From Mycolicibacterium komanii (GTDB taxonomy: Bacteria > Actinomycetota > Actinomycetes > Mycobacteriales > Mycobacteriaceae), in NCBI RefSeq assembly GCF_001050035.1, contig NZ_CVTA01000005.1, positions 62,001-126,000 on the forward strand: a DNA stretch of 64,000 bases. The letters are read 5' to 3'. Both the position numbers and the translations under genes were made by a program. Positions 43,494 to 53,258 of the stretch are shown here, piece by piece. The notes below the pieces were generated by a model, which was given only the letters and a program-made list of their open reading frames with translations, had not been told where the DNA came from and searched no databases. Every line of letters begins with the position of its first letter. The stretch's first letter is position 1.

Positions 43494-45775
43494 CGCGGCT
43501 CGATCACCGGCGGTTCGTGAGCCCGCACCGGCGGCAACGCGCCGGTGTACTTCTCCACTTGGACCAGCACGTGCGCGCCGGTGCAACCGTGTGCAAGCGA
43601 TGAGGTGCCCGCATCGTCGGTGAGCACGTTGGGATTCCCGTGGGCGCACATGGAGTCCGGATCGGCGGGGTCGACGGGATGGAACCAGGCACCCGTCGCC
43701 AACTGCACGACGTCGGGCCGCAGGCGGTCGTCGATCACCAACCCCGCCAGGCACGCGCCGCGATCGTTGAACACCCGCACCACATCGCCTTCGGCGAGAT
43801 CGCGGTCGGCGGCGTTGCGCGGATGCATCCGGATGGGTTCCCGCCCCGCGACTTTCGATTTCCGGCTGACGGCTCCGCCGTCCAACTGGCCATGGAGCCG
43901 GGACGCCGGCTGATTGGCCAGCAAGTGCAGGGGATAGTCGGCCGCCCGTGAACCGCCCAGCCATTCGGCGGGCTCGTACCACTTCGGGTGTCCCGCACAG
44001 TCGGCGTAACCGAATCCGTCGATGTCGGCGGAGAAGACCTCGATCAGGCCGCTGGGGGTGCCGAGTCGGTGGGTGACCGGATCGGCGCGGAAGTCCGCCA
44101 GCAGTGTCAACCCCTTTTCGACGGGCAACCGCAACCGCCCGCGGCTCCAGAACTCCTCGAACGTCGGCACGCCGAAATCCAGTTCAGCCGCCCACTTGTC
44201 GTACAAATGGGCCAGCCACTGCCACGCCGTGCGAGCCTCTGTGAACCGATCGCCGAAACCCAATCGGTCTGCCAGCGCGGCGAAAGTCGTGTAGTCGTCT
44301 CGTGATTCGGCGTATGGCTCCGTCAGTTTGGGCATCGCCATCAGCATCGGGTCGTTGCGGGAGCCTGAAAAGTCGTCGCGCTCGAACGGCGTCGTCGACG
44401 GCACGACGATGTCGGCGTGTTTGGCCATTGCGGTCCAATACGGTTCGTGCACCACCAGGGTGTCGATGTGACCCAGGGCCCGCCGCAGCCGGGGGATGTT
44501 CTGGTGGTGGTGAAAGGGGTTACCGCCCGCCCAGTACACCAGCCGGATGTCCGGGTAGACCAGCCTCTGGCCGTTGTAGTCGAACGCCTCGCCGGGTCGC
44601 AACAACAGATCGCTGATGGCGGCGACCGGGATGAACGACCGCACGGGGTTGATGCCCTGCGGCAGCCTTGGCAGTCCGCACCGCAGTGGCGGCAGGCCGG
44701 GCTCGTTCATCGAGCCGTAGCCGTGTCCGAATCCGCCGCCGGGAAGGCCGATCTGCCCCAGCATCGCGGCCAGGGTCACGCCCATCCACGGCGCCTGTTC
44801 GCCGTGCCTCACTCGCTGCAACGACCAGCTGACGGTGACTATCGTGCGGTGCTCGGACATCCGCCGAGCCAGCCGGGCGATGTCATCGGCGGCGATGCCG
44901 GAGATCGCCGAGGCCCACCGCGGCGTCTTCGGCACGCCGTCGTCGGCCCCGAGGAGATACCGCTCGAAACGTTCGTAGCCGGTGCAGTACGCGCTCAAGA
45001 AGTTTCGGTCGGCGAGTCTCTCGGTAGCGAGTACGTAGGCGAGCGCGAGCATGATCGCCACATCGGTTCCGGGCACCGGCGCGAACCATTCACAATCTCC
45101 GTCGACGTCGTCGCGCAACGGTGAGAACGACACGATCTGTCCACCGCGAGCGCGGTACCGCCGCAGCGCATCTCGCGCCGGATGTGCGGTGGTGCCGCCG
45201 TGGTTGATCGACGTGTTCTTCAACGACAACCCGCCGAAGCACACGAGGAGTTCGGTGTGCTCGACGATGACCTCCCAGGAGGTCGACCGCTTGAACAGGT
45301 CGTCGTGCGTGCCGACGACGCGCGGCATGATCACCCCTGTGGCGCCGAGGCTGTAGGAGTGACGGGAAAACGTGTATCCGCCAAGGAGGTTCAGAAACCG
45401 GTGCACCTGGCTCTGGGCGTGATGGAACCGGCCCGCGCTGGACCAGCCATACGAGCCACCGAATATCGCCTCGTTTCCGTGCGAGTCGACGACGCGTCGG
45501 AGTTCATCGGCGAGCAGCTCGGTCAACTCGTCCCATGTCACCGCGACGAATTCGTCGTTCCCGCGGCGCGTGGTCGGACCCGGGCCGTCGCGCAACCAAC
45601 CCCGGCGCACAGCGGGTGTCGCTATTCGCGCCCGGTGTCGAAGAGATCCGGGCAGATTGCCCAGCAGCGGTGAGGGGTCGGCGTCGCCCTCGAACGGACT
45701 GACCGCGGCGATGTCGCCGTCTCGGATCTCGGCGGCGAAGGCCCCCCAGTGCGTCAGGCTGACCGGGGTGGGCAT
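43490..45775 (-). CDS. Molybdopterin-dependent oxidoreductase (BisC/TorA/DMSO-reductase family)
   Basis: A 761-aa molybdenum enzyme. It has no N-terminal iron-sulfur cysteine motif and no twin-arginine signal, which fits the cytoplasmic biotin/methionine-sulfoxide reductase branch with a serine ligand to molybdenum. FGGSYGWSSAGRFHHAQSQVHRFL contains the probable Ser ligand. Other family segments are LPGGGFGHGYGSMNEPGLP, VYWAGGNPFHHHQNIPRLRRAL and a C-terminal molybdopterin-binding domain (ANQPASRLHGQLDGGAVSR). The substrate (S-oxide or N-oxide) is not known. It shares four bases with the small partner gene. Confidence 0.88.
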   Translation of the reverse strand: MPTPVSLTHWGAFAAEIRDGDIAAVSPFEGDADPSPLLGNLPGSLRHRARIATPAVRRGWLRDGPGPTTRRGNDEFVAVTWDELTELLADELRRVVDSHGNEAIFGGSYGWSSAGRFHHAQSQVHRFLNLLGGYTFSRHSYSLGATGVIMPRVVGTHDDLFKRSTSWEVIVEHTELLVCFGGLSLKNTSINHGGTTAHPARDALRRYRARGGQIVSFSPLRDDVDGDCEWFAPVPGTDVAIMLALAYVLATERLADRNFLSAYCTGYERFERYLLGADDGVPKTPRWASAISGIAADDIARLARRMSEHRTIVTVSWSLQRVRHGEQAPWMGVTLAAMLGQIGLPGGGFGHGYGSMNEPGLPPLRCGLPRLPQGINPVRSFIPVAAISDLLLRPGEAFDYNGQRLVYPDIRLVYWAGGNPFHHHQNIPRLRRALGHIDTLVVHEPYWTAMAKHADIVVPSTTPFERDDFSGSRNDPMLMAMPKLTEPYAESRDDYTTFAALADRLGFGDRFTEARTAWQWLAHLYDKWAAELDFGVPTFEEFWSRGRLRLPVEKGLTLLADFRADPVTHRLGTPSGLIEVFSADIDGFGYADCAGHPKWYEPAEWLGGSRAADYPLHLLANQPASRLHGQLDGGAVSRKSKVAGREPIRMHPRNAADRDLAEGDVVRVFNDRGACLAGLVIDDRLRPDVVQLATGAWFHPVDPADPDSMCAHGNPNVLTDDAGTSSLAHGCTGAHVLVQVEKYTGALPPVRAHEPPVIEPR

Positions 45776-46196
45776 GGCGTCAGTCTAGGTGCGGGCCGCC
45801 CGCGGCTCGGAAACCGCCGACAGCGGGGTCGGCGTGCACGGTTTCAGCGATAGCGAATGGCATTACGGTCTGAATCGCGTGCGCAAGTGGCGTCGACCGG
45901 CTCAGACATTGCCTGGTGGCTACCGCTATTTGTGCAAATATTCGGCGGCCGTCGGCCATTCTCGTCTCCCGTGTGCAAACTATTTGCGATGCCGTCACCA
46001 CAGTTGTGGATGCAATTAGCGGGGGTGGCGCCGCGATTAATCGGGGCGGCACGGCGGGGTTATCCACGGCGAATGGAGTATCGGCAGGTATTTTCTTCCC
46101 AAGATCGGCGTGTTCGTTGGTTATTGGCGTCTGACGACAGATAGAGGACGGGTGCGAAATCTTCGAGCGAAATTTCGTACCGACCCGGGAGGTCGA
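45776..46196. other. 421-base intergenic region, visibly lower GC
   Basis: No convincing gene. The stretch from about 45900 to 46150 has noticeably more A and T than the flanks. A 72-aa frame on the plus strand (45916-46134) reads alanine/glycine-rich sequence without a ribosome-binding site; it may be the trace of a decayed gene. The strong GGGAGG at 46187-46192 belongs to the LGFP gene, so its promoter should be within this region. Confidence 0.5.
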
Positions 46197-48263
46197 ATGA
46201 TCGGGCAGAACAGCCGGGGCACCTCGGTGTTGGGTCGAATGGCGATCGGTCTGCTCGTGGGCGCCGTCGCATTGCTGCTGGCGCCGGTGGTGAGCGCGTC
46301 GCCGGAATCCGATGCCGCCAACGCCGCGATCACGGCCGCGTTCGACGCCAGCGGCGGCGATGGCGGACCCCTGGGCCCTCGGCAGGGCGACGTGTACGAG
46401 GTGGGCGACGGCTTCGCGCAGAACTTCGCCGGCGGCAAGATCTTCTTCACCCCCGACACCGGCGCACACATCATGCGGGGCGCGATCCTGGAGAAGTACG
46501 AATCGCTGGGCGGCCCCGCCGACAGCGACCTCGGATTCCCCACCATGGACGACGGCCCCGGCCGGGCGCCGGGCAGCTTCAACGTCACGTTCAGCGCCAG
46601 CGACAACCCGGTGATCTTCTGGACGCCCGACACCGGCGCGAGGGTGGTCCGCGGACCGATCAACGCGGCGTGGGACAAGTTGGGCGGATCCAGCGGAACG
46701 CTCGGCGTGCCGGCCGACGACGAGTCGTACCGTGGCGATCTGGTCACCCAGAAGTTCACCGGTGGCGAGATCACCTACAACACCCGCGACAAGAAGTTCA
46801 CCACCGTGCCGCCCGACCTCGCGGGACAGTTGGCCGATCTACAGGTACCGGGTGACGCGACGGCGGCGATCAACGCGGCGCGCCGTGCGGCAGGCGGCCC
46901 ACTGGGGCCGTTGGGCGCTGCGGAAGGGCCCCCGTATCCGATCGGCAAGGACGGTCTGGGCCAGAACTTCGCCGGCGGCAAGATCTTCTACAGCCCGCAG
47001 ACAGGCGCACGAGTCGTCACCGGTCAGGTCCTGGCCAAGTACGAAAGCCTCGGTGGCCCCGAAGGGGACCTCGGCTTCCCGGTGTCCAGCGAGAGCGACG
47101 GCGGCTTGCCGACCGCGAGCCGCATGTCCCGCTTCGCCGCCGAGGACAAGCCGGTGATCTTCTGGACGCCCGACTACGGCGCGGTGCTGGTGCGCGGCGC
47201 GATGAGTGCGGCCTGGGACAAACTCGACGGCGCGGAGGGCACGCTCGGCGCGCCGATGGCCGACCAGACCGAGAAGGGTGACGTCGTCACGCAGCGGTTC
47301 AGCGGCGGCGTCGTCTCCTGGAATCGCAAGACCGGCGAGTTCAGCACCGAACCGCCCAACCTCGCCGGGGAGCTGGCCGGCCTCGAGGTGCCTGCCGAGC
47401 AGAAGTCCGAAACGCCGGGCAGCCAGCGCACCTCGGACTCCGGCGGCGACAGGAACTGGTTCACCTTCAGCTGGTGGTGGCTGCTGGCGATCGTGCCGGT
47501 GATCGTGCTGGTCGCCCTGGTGGCATTCGCGACGATGCGCAACCGGCGTCGTCCGGATGTCGATCGCCCAGGCGCGGTCGACGGCCGGTATGACGACGCG
47601 TACGGCTCCGACGCCGAACACGCCTACAACGCACCGGGTTCGGACGAGCACCTGTCCAACGGTGGCGACCCGTCGGCCGCGATGTTCGGTGATCGGTATG
47701 CCACAGAGGGTTTGGGAGCGCTCTCCGCGCCGGGGGAGTCGACCGACTCGCCGGGTAGCCCGTGGGAGGGGCCGTCACAGAGCTTCGGCGAAACCTCGGA
47801 ATCGGCTGGCATCGGTGAAGACGAGGAAAACCCCGACAACGTCGACACCGCGCCTACACGCATCCCGGCTTCCGAAGAAGCCGCGATCGCCGCGGGGCGC
47901 CTGACCGCCGACCACGACGAGACGGCCGGCGAGCACGATGAGCCCGACGAATTCGATACCGAGGCCGAAGAACTCGATGTCGCTGCCGAACCGGTTGAAT
48001 CCGAACCGCGTCAACGGGATTCGCTGACCGACACGGGCCGTCACGCCCGGATCGTCATCGACGAGCCCGAAGTGCCCAGTCCCGCCTTCCGATTACCGGT
48101 CGGCGATACCGCGGAGGCGCCCGAGGGATACCCGATCAAGGCGGACACCCAGTCGGGCCGCTACTGGCTGCCCACCTCCGCCGACTATGACGAGGTGCAC
48201 GCCGAAATCTGGTTCTCCAGCGAGGAATTCGCCCGGACGAACGGATTCGTCCGCGCCGACTAG
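46197..48263 (+). CDS. LGFP-repeat membrane-anchored cell-envelope protein (Rv2721c-like)
   Basis: A 688-aa envelope protein. Residues 1-34 are a signal peptide ([20 protein letters not shown]). The outside part has LGFP repeats, with LGFP itself in [10 protein letters not shown] and [10 protein letters not shown], and the repeated FAGGKIF-tail motifs in [19 protein letters not shown] and [19 protein letters not shown] membrane helix ([19 protein letters not shown]) follows, then an acidic cytoplasmic tail ending with a conserved-looking [21 protein letters not shown] segment. LGFP repeats are thought to help hold the mycolic-acid/arabinogalactan wall. GGGAGG precedes ATG 46197. Counterpart of Rv2721c. 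Confidence 0.87.
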   Translation: MIGQNSRGTSVLGRMAIGLLVGAVALLLAPVVSASPESDAANAAITAAFDASGGDGGPLGPRQGDVYEVGDGFAQNFAGGKIFFTPDTGAHIMRGAILEKYESLGGPADSDLGFPTMDDGPGRAPGSFNVTFSASDNPVIFWTPDTGARVVRGPINAAWDKLGGSSGTLGVPADDESYRGDLVTQKFTGGEITYNTRDKKFTTVPPDLAGQLADLQVPGDATAAINAARRAAGGPLGPLGAAEGPPYPIGKDGLGQNFAGGKIFYSPQTGARVVTGQVLAKYESLGGPEGDLGFPVSSESDGGLPTASRMSRFAAEDKPVIFWTPDYGAVLVRGAMSAAWDKLDGAEGTLGAPMADQTEKGDVVTQRFSGGVVSWNRKTGEFSTEPPNLAGELAGLEVPAEQKSETPGSQRTSDSGGDRNWFTFSWWWLLAIVPVIVLVALVAFATMRNRRRPDVDRPGAVDGRYDDAYGSDAEHAYNAPGSDEHLSNGGDPSAAMFGDRYATEGLGALSAPGESTDSPGSPWEGPSQSFGETSESAGIGEDEENPDNVDTAPTRIPASEEAAIAAGRLTADHDETAGEHDEPDEFDTEAEELDVAAEPVESEPRQRDSLTDTGRHARIVIDEPEVPSPAFRLPVGDTAEAPEGYPIKADTQSGRYWLPTSADYDEVHAEIWFSSEEFARTNGFVRAD

Positions 48264-48955
48264 ATCTTTCGGATGACGGTGACGACCTTGCCCAGCACTG
48301 CGGCGTCGTTACCGGGGATCGGATCGAACGCCGGATTGTGCGGCATGAGCCAGACCTGGCCGCGCGTGCGTTTGAACGTCTTGACCGTGGCTTCGCCGTC
48401 GATCATCGCGGCCACGATGTCGCCGTTGTCGGCGACGTTCTGCTGACGCACGACCACCCAGTCGCCGTCGCAGATCGCGGCGTCGACCATGGAGTCGCCG
48501 ACGACCTTAAGCAGGAACAGCGAACCTTCGCCGACCAGTTCGCGCGGCAGCGGGAAGACGTCCTCGACGGCCTCCTCGGCCAGGATCGGTCCGCCCGCTG
48601 CGATGCGTCCCAGCACCGGCACGAACGTCGGCTCCGGTAGGGCGTCGGAGCCGGCGACATCGGTGGCGACGATCGGCGTCACATGGTCGTCGGCGCCGCG
48701 GACGTCGACGGCGCGCGGCCGGTTGGGATCGCGGCGCAGATAGCCCTTGCGCTCCAATGTGCGCAGCTGGTGGGCGACCGAGGAGGTGGACGTCAATCCG
48801 ACCGCGTCGCCGATCTCCCTGATGCTCGGGGGATAGCCGCGGCTGGTGACCGAGGCGCGGATCACGTCGAGGATGGTGCGCTGGCGTTCGGTGAGCGCCG
48901 GGTCCAGGGTTCGGGCCCCGCCGGTGCCTTCCGGGTTGTCGCTGCTCGAGTCCAT
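48260..48955 (-). CDS. lexA: SOS repressor LexA
   Basis: A 231-aa repressor of the DNA-damage response. An N-terminal winged helix ([28 protein letters not shown]) binds the SOS box. The self-cleavage site is Ala120-Gly121 in GRIAAGGP; the catalytic pair is Ser155 (GDSMV) and Lys192 (EATVKTF). ATG 48955 is used; in-frame starts at 48979 and 48991 would lie closer to the LexA box and give a longer N-terminus. A LexA box lies 33 bases upstream, so the gene represses itself. It converges on the LGFP gene with stops overlapping. Confidence 0.96.
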   Translation of the reverse strand: MDSSSDNPEGTGGARTLDPALTERQRTILDVIRASVTSRGYPPSIREIGDAVGLTSTSSVAHQLRTLERKGYLRRDPNRPRAVDVRGADDHVTPIVATDVAGSDALPEPTFVPVLGRIAAGGPILAEEAVEDVFPLPRELVGEGSLFLLKVVGDSMVDAAICDGDWVVVRQQNVADNGDIVAAMIDGEATVKTFKRTRGQVWLMPHNPAFDPIPGNDAAVLGKVVTVIRKI

Positions 48956-48987
48956 GCCGCCGAATGTAACCCGCGACATCCGATTAA

Positions 48988-49003
48988 TCAAACATTTGTT
49001 CGA
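48988..49003 (-). promoter_or_regulatory. LexA box of the lexA promoter
   Basis: TCAAACATTTGTTCGA (48988-49003) differs from TCGAAC-N4-GTTCGA at one base. Its place just upstream of lexA fits autoregulation. Confidence 0.85.
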
Positions 49004-49081
49004 GGCGTGTTGCCCTCGTGGTGCCTGCGCGATCGCGCGGCGATTTCTTGTCGGTGGCCCGTTCTATCGTTTCACAACAGT

Positions 49082-49139
49082 TCGATCACACGTTCTATCT
49101 TTCGAACATGTGAGCGAGTATGTTCGAACACAAGAGCGA
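49082..49139 (+). promoter_or_regulatory. Cluster of LexA-like boxes before the LysM gene
   Basis: Three candidate LexA sites, each with two differences from TCGAAC-N4-GTTCGA: TCGATCACACGTTCTA (49082-49097), TCGAACATGTGAGCGA (49102-49117) and TCGAACACAAGAGCGA (49124-49139). The last two share the same right half (GAGCGA). In M. tuberculosis the equivalent gene, Rv2719c, is induced by DNA damage. Confidence 0.65.
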
Positions 49140-49164
49140 AGGCAGCGGACCGGAAGGCAGTAAG

Positions 49165-49617
49165 ATGACCGTTCTCGACATCCACGAATTTCAGCCCACG
49201 CGCGTGGTCAGGACCGGTAACCGGCCGGTTCGCGCCCGTCGACGGCCGTCGACGGTTCGACCGGCAGGGGCGGCGGTGCGTTATCGGGGAACCGGCGTGA
49301 TGATGTCGCGTGCTTCGCACCGGCGTCGGCCGATCACCCCGGCCACCACCGTGCTGCTTTCCTTGGTGGCGGCGGGAATCACGGTGTGGCTCGGCCTCGT
49401 CGCACAGTTCGGCGGCGTGGTGGGCACCACCTCGGCCGCGGTGCCGGACCGGCTCGCGGTGGTCCAGGTCCAGTCCGGGGAGAGCCTGCAACAGGTGGCG
49501 CTGAGGGTGGCCCCGGACGCTCCCGTGGGCCAGGTGATGGACCGCATCCGCGAGCTGAACCAGCTCGACTCGTCGTCGGTGGACGCCGGGCAGACGCTGA
49601 TCGCCCCGGTCGGCTGA
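49165..49617 (+). CDS. LysM-domain cell-division inhibitor-like protein (Rv2719c-like)
   Basis: A 150-aa membrane protein. A basic N-terminus (residues 1-60) precedes one membrane helix ([20 protein letters not shown]), then a LysM-type peptidoglycan-binding domain ([24 protein letters not shown] ending QTLIAPVG). M. tuberculosis Rv2719c is a damage-induced protein that acts on the cell wall to slow division. ATG 49165 has GGAAGGCAG upstream; the frame is open from 49120. It is divergent from lexA, with LexA-type sites between. Confidence 0.85.
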   Translation: MTVLDIHEFQPTRVVRTGNRPVRARRRPSTVRPAGAAVRYRGTGVMMSRASHRRRPITPATTVLLSLVAAGITVWLGLVAQFGGVVGTTSAAVPDRLAVVQVQSGESLQQVALRVAPDAPVGQVMDRIRELNQLDSSSVDAGQTLIAPVG

Positions 49618-49776
49618 CGCTGGAGTCGCAGGCAAACGACCTGGTGCGCAGATATGTTCACCGACCGATCGTTCGGCTACGTGCCCTTCAGCGCGGTGCT
49701 GGGCCATCGCAACCCGCCGCAGGTACGCTCGGAGAGGTTCGAGTTGGTCGTTTGTCGGCGCGGCGAAGGAGCGGTG

Positions 49777-50247
49777 ATGCACTGTCCGTTCTGTCGTCAC
49801 CCGGATTCGCGCGTGGTGGACTCCCGTGAAACCGATGAGGGCCAGGCCATTCGGCGCCGCCGGTCCTGTCCGGAATGTGGTCGTCGGTTCACCACGGTGG
49901 AGACCGCCGTCCTGGCCGTGGTCAAGCGCAGCGGCGTCACCGAGCCGTTCAGCCGCGAGAAGGTCATCAAGGGAGTGCGCCGGGCCTGTCAGGGCAGCCA
50001 GGTCGACGAGGACGCGCTGAACCTGCTGGCCCAGCAGGTCGAGGACGCCGTCCGTGCCTCGGGATCGCCCGAGGTGCCCAGTCACGAAGTCGGGCTCGCC
50101 ATCCTCGGGCCGCTGCGCGATCTCGACGAGGTCGCCTACCTTCGCTTCGCCTCGGTGTATCGCGGGTTCACCTCGGCCGAGGACTTCGAGCGTGAGATCG
50201 AGGAACTGCGGGCGCACCGAAACTCGCCGCAGCCGACGGCCAGCTGA
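49777..50247 (+). CDS. nrdR: Ribonucleotide-reductase regulator NrdR
   Basis: A 156-aa repressor of ribonucleotide-reductase genes that senses ATP/dATP. The N-terminal zinc ribbon has [17 protein letters not shown] and [12 protein letters not shown]; the ATP-cone domain includes [27 protein letters not shown] 49777 follows GAAGGAG. Full length compared with 154 aa in M. tuberculosis (Rv2718c). Confidence 0.96.
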   Translation: MHCPFCRHPDSRVVDSRETDEGQAIRRRRSCPECGRRFTTVETAVLAVVKRSGVTEPFSREKVIKGVRRACQGSQVDEDALNLLAQQVEDAVRASGSPEVPSHEVGLAILGPLRDLDEVAYLRFASVYRGFTSAEDFEREIEELRAHRNSPQPTAS

Positions 50248-50290
50248 TCCCGATTCGGATTGCCGGACAACTCACCGGGCCACGTGTCCT

Positions 50291-50977
50291 TCAGTCGATC
50301 TGCTTGATGCCATCGTTGACCACGCGACCGGCAACACGCACCCAGCCCTCGGGGCTCCACTCGGTGTAGATGTGTGAACCCTTTCCCTGCACGATCCTCA
50401 GGTCGCGACTCAGGTAGTCGGTGATCCGCACGGCGGCGGCGCCGGTGGCTTCGTCTTCCGGCACACCCAGGTCGGTCGCGAACATCCGGGACCGCAGCTC
50501 ACCCTTGTCCCTGTCGGTCCACGTCCACACGTAGTGGTTGATGTCGTCGGGATAGTCCGACGGGTTGAGCGCGAGAAGCTCGTCGACGGAGCCGATGTCG
50601 TGGATGGCGAATTCGGGTGCCCACTCCGCGCGGGCCTGAACGGAGGTGAGGTCGTCGGCGTAGGCGATCTGGACGATGCCGGCGGGAACGCGCAAGGTGT
50701 GCACGGGTGCGCCCTGCTCGCGCAGCCACCACGCCGCGCCGACAGTGGGATGTCCGGCGAAGGGCAGTTCGACGGCCGGCGTGTAGATGCGCGCGTGTGC
50801 TGTGTTCGTACCCGGGGCTGGCAGATCGACGAATATGGTTTCGCTGTAACCCAATTGGGTCGCTATCCGCTGGTGATCATTCGCGTCGACGGTGCTGGCG
50901 TCGACGACACCGAGAGGGTTTCCGTGCTTGCCGTCAGGGTCGGTGAAGACCCGCAACACCGTCACGTCGATGGCCAT
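50291..50977 (-). CDS. PhzF-family isomerase/epimerase (Rv2716-like)
   Basis: A 228-aa PhzF/DapF-fold protein. The motifs [35 protein letters not shown] and the C-terminal [18 protein letters not shown] are all family marks, and the catalytic glutamate is likely the one in SETIF. Substrate unknown in mycobacteria. It matches Rv2716 by position; the gene Rv2717c, which sits between it and nrdR in M. tuberculosis, is absent here. Confidence 0.87.
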   Translation of the reverse strand: MAIDVTVLRVFTDPDGKHGNPLGVVDASTVDANDHQRIATQLGYSETIFVDLPAPGTNTAHARIYTPAVELPFAGHPTVGAAWWLREQGAPVHTLRVPAGIVQIAYADDLTSVQARAEWAPEFAIHDIGSVDELLALNPSDYPDDINHYVWTWTDRDKGELRSRMFATDLGVPEDEATGAAAVRITDYLSRDLRIVQGKGSHIYTEWSPEGWVRVAGRVVNDGIKQID

Positions 50978-51046
50978 GGGGCCGATGCTACTTGCTATCG
51001 GCGTGAAATCAGCGTGGTGTTGGCGCGGCCGCGGTGGGCGGGGTGA

Positions 51047-52069
51047 TCAGGTCGCGCTGCGCTCGTCGGTGCCCATCGCGTCGAGCACCGCGACCCGCGT
51101 GTCGGCCGAACCGGAGATCGTGTTCTCGGTGATCCCCGCCCGTAACAGCCCGCGCAGGTACTCCTGGTCGTAGGCGGCCGGTTCAGTGCCGTCGATGAAC
51201 TTCTCGACCACCTCGACGAAGCGTTCGGGGTCGTCGTGGAACGGGAAATGGCCCGAACCGTCGAAGATTTCCAGTTGCGACCCCGGCATCGCCGCGTGGG
51301 CCATCCGCGCGTGGCTGACGGGGATCACGGCGTCGCAGCTGCCCCAGATCAGCTGCACCGGAACCGATTGTGTCAGGTAACAGCGGTCGAGCATGGTCAC
51401 CACCTGGCCGCGCCAATCGACGACCGCGCGCAGCGTCCGCGCGAACGCCGAAGACGCCGTCGGCTCGGGGAGGTCGTTGAGGATGCGCAACACCTGAGGC
51501 AGATCGCGACCCAGGCCGGTGGATCCCAACACACCGCCGGCGACGCGACCCGCCACCTGCAGTGCGGGCAGCACGAACGGCAGGCGCAGCAGCGCCAGCG
51601 CCTCACTGCCCATCGGCAGCGAGGCGAACCGCAGCGCGATGTTCACATCCCGCGTCACCCCGCCCGCACCGACCAGGATGAGCCGGTCGACGAGCTGGGG
51701 GAACTGATAGGCGAACTGCATGGCCACTCCGCCGCCGAGCGAATGGCCGATCACCGTGACGTGGTCGATGTCCAACACGCTCAACAGGTCGCGCATCCCG
51801 TTCGCGTAGGCCGCGACCGAATAGTCCGCGCGTGGCTTGTCGGATTTGCCGTGGCCCAACAGGTCCGGCGCGATGACCGTGAACCGCTGCGCGAGCTTCG
51901 ACTGGACCGTCTCCCACGTCGTCGAGTTGTCGCCGATGCCGTGGATCAGCAGAATCGCCGGCCCCGAGCCCGCCACGCGGTACGCGCGCCGGTAACCGTG
52001 GATGGTGCGGAACTGCAGGACGGGCGTCAGATCCCGCACGGGGCGAAGGTTCGGCTTTCGCGGCGCCAT
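51047..52069 (-). CDS. Alpha/beta-fold hydrolase (Rv2715-like)
   Basis: A 340-aa alpha/beta hydrolase. The oxyanion motif is LLIHGIGDNSTTW, the nucleophile elbow GHSLGGGVAMQFA, and the last catalytic residue is probably the histidine of FDGSGHFPFHDDP. There is no signal peptide, but an Arg/Pro-rich N-terminus (MAPRKPNLRPVRDL). Substrate unknown; the C-terminal extension beyond the hydrolase fold (RSVGIT-like RAGITENTISGSADTR) is shared with Rv2715. Confidence 0.88.
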   Translation of the reverse strand: MAPRKPNLRPVRDLTPVLQFRTIHGYRRAYRVAGSGPAILLIHGIGDNSTTWETVQSKLAQRFTVIAPDLLGHGKSDKPRADYSVAAYANGMRDLLSVLDIDHVTVIGHSLGGGVAMQFAYQFPQLVDRLILVGAGGVTRDVNIALRFASLPMGSEALALLRLPFVLPALQVAGRVAGGVLGSTGLGRDLPQVLRILNDLPEPTASSAFARTLRAVVDWRGQVVTMLDRCYLTQSVPVQLIWGSCDAVIPVSHARMAHAAMPGSQLEIFDGSGHFPFHDDPERFVEVVEKFIDGTEPAAYDQEYLRGLLRAGITENTISGSADTRVAVLDAMGTDERSAT

Positions 52070-52134
52070 TGCGCCAACTTAGCGGGCCGCCGTCAACCTC
52101 GCGCCTCGAGCGCCCATTCACCGGGCGATGGTCG

Positions 52135-53124
52135 TCATCCGGCGTCGTCGCCGTCCTCGAAGCGGTCCTTGGTCTTCTTCTCGGCCTGTTGGGCCAGGAA
52201 CCGCTCGAACTCGGCGCCGAGCTCCTCGCCGCTGGGTAGGTCCTCGTCGCTGGCCAACAGGGACCGGTTCTCCTGGGCCGCCATGTACGCGTCGTATTGA
52301 CGCTCGAGGGCGGCGACCACCTGTGCCACCTCGGGGCTCTGCTCGACCTGCTCGTTGATCTTCGTGAGCACCTCCGCCCCGGCAGTGACCAGCGCCTCGA
52401 ACGGGATCTGCAGCGACGCGTTCCTGGCGACTTCGGCCAGCAACGCCTCCGCCGCCGCGGGGTAGTCGGTCTGCGCCAGATAGTGCGGCACGTGGACGGT
52501 GAAGCCGACGACCTCGTGCCCGTGCTGCGACATCCGGAACTCGAGCAGGTTGGACACGCTCGCGGGGACCTGTACCTCGCCGATCCACGGCTGGTGGTCG
52601 GAGATCAGTTCCTTGTCGCTGGAGTGCGCGGTCATCGTGATCGGGCGGGTGTGCGGCACCGCCATCGGGATGGCGCCCAGCCCCACGACGCGGCGCACAC
52701 CGAGCTGTTCGGCCAGCAGTCGCACGGCGGTGATGAACCGCTCCCAGCGCAGGTCCGGTTCCATGCCAGCCAGAAGTAGGAACGGGGTTCCGACGCTGTC
52801 GCGCATCGCGTACAGGTTGAGCTCGGGGTCCTCGTAGTTGGTGAAGTGGTCGGTCTTGAACGTCATCAACGGGCGCCGTGACCGGTAGTCGAGCAACTCG
52901 TCGATCGCGAACGACGCCACCAACTCGGTGTCGAGGGTGTCCTTCAGATGCTGGGCAGCCAGCCGGATGGCGTGACCGGCGTCGGAGAAACCTTCGAGGG
53001 CGTGGATGAGCACCGGCCCGCGGCCGTCCTTGGACGACAGCTGGGGAGCGGGGAACTCCAACTCGTACATGCCTGATTGGTCCGGCTGGTAATGCTGCTC
53101 GGGGTTATCAGCGTTGTCAGCCAT
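52135..53124 (-). CDS. PAC2-family protein (Rv2714-like)
   Basis: A 329-aa protein resembling the proteasome assembly chaperone 2 (PAC2) fold. The features are PVLIHALEGFSDAGHAIRLA, IDELLDYRSRRPLMTF, FLLLAGMEPDLRWERF, and VVGLGAIPMAVPHTRPI, followed by a helical C-terminus rich in Q and E. Its role in actinobacteria, which have a proteasome, is unproven. ATG 53124 is chosen, as the usual family opening comes soon after. Sits between the hydrolase and sthA, all three on the minus strand. Confidence 0.87.
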   Translation of the reverse strand: MADNADNPEQHYQPDQSGMYELEFPAPQLSSKDGRGPVLIHALEGFSDAGHAIRLAAQHLKDTLDTELVASFAIDELLDYRSRRPLMTFKTDHFTNYEDPELNLYAMRDSVGTPFLLLAGMEPDLRWERFITAVRLLAEQLGVRRVVGLGAIPMAVPHTRPITMTAHSSDKELISDHQPWIGEVQVPASVSNLLEFRMSQHGHEVVGFTVHVPHYLAQTDYPAAAEALLAEVARNASLQIPFEALVTAGAEVLTKINEQVEQSPEVAQVVAALERQYDAYMAAQENRSLLASDEDLPSGEELGAEFERFLAQQAEKKTKDRFEDGDDAG

Positions 53125-53258
53125 GAGCCTCGCCTCCTCGCGGTAGTGCCGGACCGTGAACGTCTTACTACAGTGACAACTAGTCTCGCGCATGTTGCGT
53201 TCCCACTGCCGGGCATCCCATGCCCGGAGCGACGAAATTGTTTGCCGAGACCCGCCCG

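Noticed and set aside
45916..46134. 72-aa frame before the LGFP gene as a real gene
   Set aside because: No ribosome-binding site, GTG start only, no recognised family; kept only as a possible trace.
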